From the NCBI GenBank assembly GCA_028554795.2, contig CM068830.1, forward strand, positions 46,204,227-46,268,226: 64,000 nt of DNA, read 5' to 3'. Every line of letters begins with the position of its first letter. Position 1 is the first letter of the stretch. The translations under genes were made by a program, and so were the position numbers. A model generated the notes under the pieces. It did not search any database. It had not been told where the DNA came from and was given only the letters and a program-made list of their open reading frames with translations. Of the stretch, positions 62,739 through 64,000 are shown one piece after another. This stretch comes from Sinohyriopsis cumingii. Its lineage: Eukaryota > Mollusca > Bivalvia > Unionida > Unionidae.

Positions 62739-63639
62739 TCTGAAAATAAGTAAGGTAGAATTAAAACTGCTCAAATAATTATGATAGGTGTCTGTTGATT
62801 CATACGTAAAGTTGATGCTGTAAGGTCAGTCATGGGGAATAATACCAAAGCTAACCCCAGGAAAATGAACCGTGATATAAGAATCGAAACGTTAAAGTCA
62901 CAGTCCTTAATTAAATTCTTTGTTGACAGCTATTAACATAAACGGGATATGTGCAAATTAATGCCTGCCAAAAATGTTAAATGGAAAGAAGAAAAAAACA
63001 ACAAATGAAACTAAATGAAGAAAAGATATATTTGAGTTATGAACTTCATTTGGCGGAATTTTAGAATCTGACTTAGAAGTATCAATATATTTTCATGCTA
63101 TTTTAAAGGGTATTTTTAAAAACTGTAAACCATTAAGAACCAGAAAAGCCAATTCCTAACAAGACTAGCTGATCTCACTTACTGAACAAATCCAGAAAAG
63201 ATACAAAATTCCACGAAACCTTCAGTACATAAATTATTGTGCAAGTTAAAAAAATAAAAACAAAGCGAGATACTTCATCCACATCCTCACTAGCCATGGT
63301 TCCGATTTAATAACCCCATCTACACCTTGGCGTATCGAGCAGATATTTCTGTGCTTCGGGTATGTAAGCCACCGCGTCCAATCAAAATTAATATATTAAA
63401 ATTTGAATGCTGTTCCTACATGACTGAGACAAGAGAGCACACAACTTGAATGGACTGATAAAGAAGCAATTTTCCTGTCTGTCAGTGTTTGATAAAATAC
63501 CTTTCACTTGAATATACTTGTAACGGCTTCCCTCTGGTGCTTAGTCATACCTTCGATGTTAATCTTCCAAAGTATCCCTTTTAGGTCAATTGCCCCCACC
63601 ATTTTCGGTCGATGTACAATGAACCACGCTATTGCTTAG
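62739..63639. other. No gene recognised
   Basis: AT-rich. No repeat or motif. Confidence 0.5.
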
Positions 63640-63900
63640 TTGTATTACGTACTAAGGGAGTACTTAGGGCATGCAGTATCCATCCGAAAAACGAGTTCAT
63701 ATTTTCCCATACAAAAGGCAGTAAACTTTTAATTATATATTCATTTTCTGATTAAATCTAAGGCCTTATTATACAAAATACACTAAAGAAACAAATTAAT
63801 TGACTTTATAATGTGTTCCAAAAAATACACAACCGTAGATTCATCAGGACACAAAAAAACGATACTAATGCGCACATAAGGACTGCCCAACGACCTTTGA
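63640..63900 (-). repeat. Dispersed repeat, inverted copy of 14,350-14,577
   Basis: The complement of this segment matches 14,350-14,577: 'gtgcgcatta.tat', 'gatgaatctacggttgt', then 'tgtatgggaaa.atgaactcg' and 'tcggatggatac'. Only one arm of the hairpin seen at 14.5 kb is present. The element may continue to the window edge. Confidence 0.7.
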
Positions 63901-64000
63901 ACGTAGTCGTGCTCTCGATATCAGTTTCAAAACGAATTGTCAGTAGTGACAGGGGCCACTATAGCGACAATGGAAATGTCCATACAACTCCACCCTCCCG

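Overview
The window is AT-rich animal nuclear DNA that looks intergenic and is dominated by mobile elements. I recognise no host protein-coding gene, tRNA or rRNA gene. The tRNA-derived SINEs, the CR1/L2-like LINEs, a degraded Ty3/Gypsy element and Polinton/adintovirus-like DNA together suggest an invertebrate, most likely a lophotrochozoan and probably a mollusc. This is an inference from repeat types, not from any host gene.

Layout. 0-6 kb: a decayed LINE reverse-transcriptase fragment (minus strand, about 0.9-2.0 kb), a three-copy tandem repeat (2.28-2.67 kb), a CT/AT microsatellite and a repeat shared with 58 kb. 6.0 kb: a tRNA-derived SINE. 6.2-17 kb: mostly unrecognised AT-rich DNA with one dispersed repeat that carries a long hairpin (14.35-14.66 kb) and recurs inverted at 63.6-63.9 kb. 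17.7-21.9 kb: a degenerate Ty3/Gypsy element on the minus strand (gag, zinc knuckle, protease, integrase). It is split by a 5'-truncated LINE flanked by 176-bp direct repeats, an unusually long apparent target-site duplication. 25.4-26.8 kb: a 39-bp minisatellite of about 36 copies that partly reads as a 13-residue Asp/Asn-rich peptide repeat. 27.5-29.8 kb: a 5'-truncated CR1/L2-like LINE (minus). 33.8-34.3 kb: a fragment of Polinton-type DNA polymerase B (plus). 36.2-36.5 kb: a SINE with a perfect 10-bp target-site duplication. 37.4-39.0 kb: minus-strand coding-like remnants, one with a membrane segment. 40.0-41.7 kb: degenerate tandem arrays.

42.07-56.7 kb is the most interesting region. 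It looks like an endogenous, decayed double-stranded DNA virus or Polinton/adintovirus-like element. On the minus strand from right to left I see small acidic or Gln-rich proteins, a small basic protein, a double-jelly-roll major-capsid-like gene, an Ala/Gly-rich hydrophobic protein, an adenain-like cysteine protease and a fibre-like protein. Further left are a family B DNA polymerase and an SF1 helicase that lie in one reading frame interrupted only by stop codons. Divergent from the polymerase is a phage-type HNH/NUMOD endonuclease remnant. A near-complete copy of the CR1/L2-like LINE (46.4-50.1 kb), itself carrying a SINE, has been inserted between the replication and structural halves. Every gene carries stops or frameshifts, so the element is a fossil. 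No integrase, packaging ATPase or terminal inverted repeat was identified.

57-64 kb: AT-rich DNA with a 50-bp-arm hairpin repeat related to 26.8-27.1 kb, a roughly 100-bp TA microsatellite and a 28-bp minisatellite.
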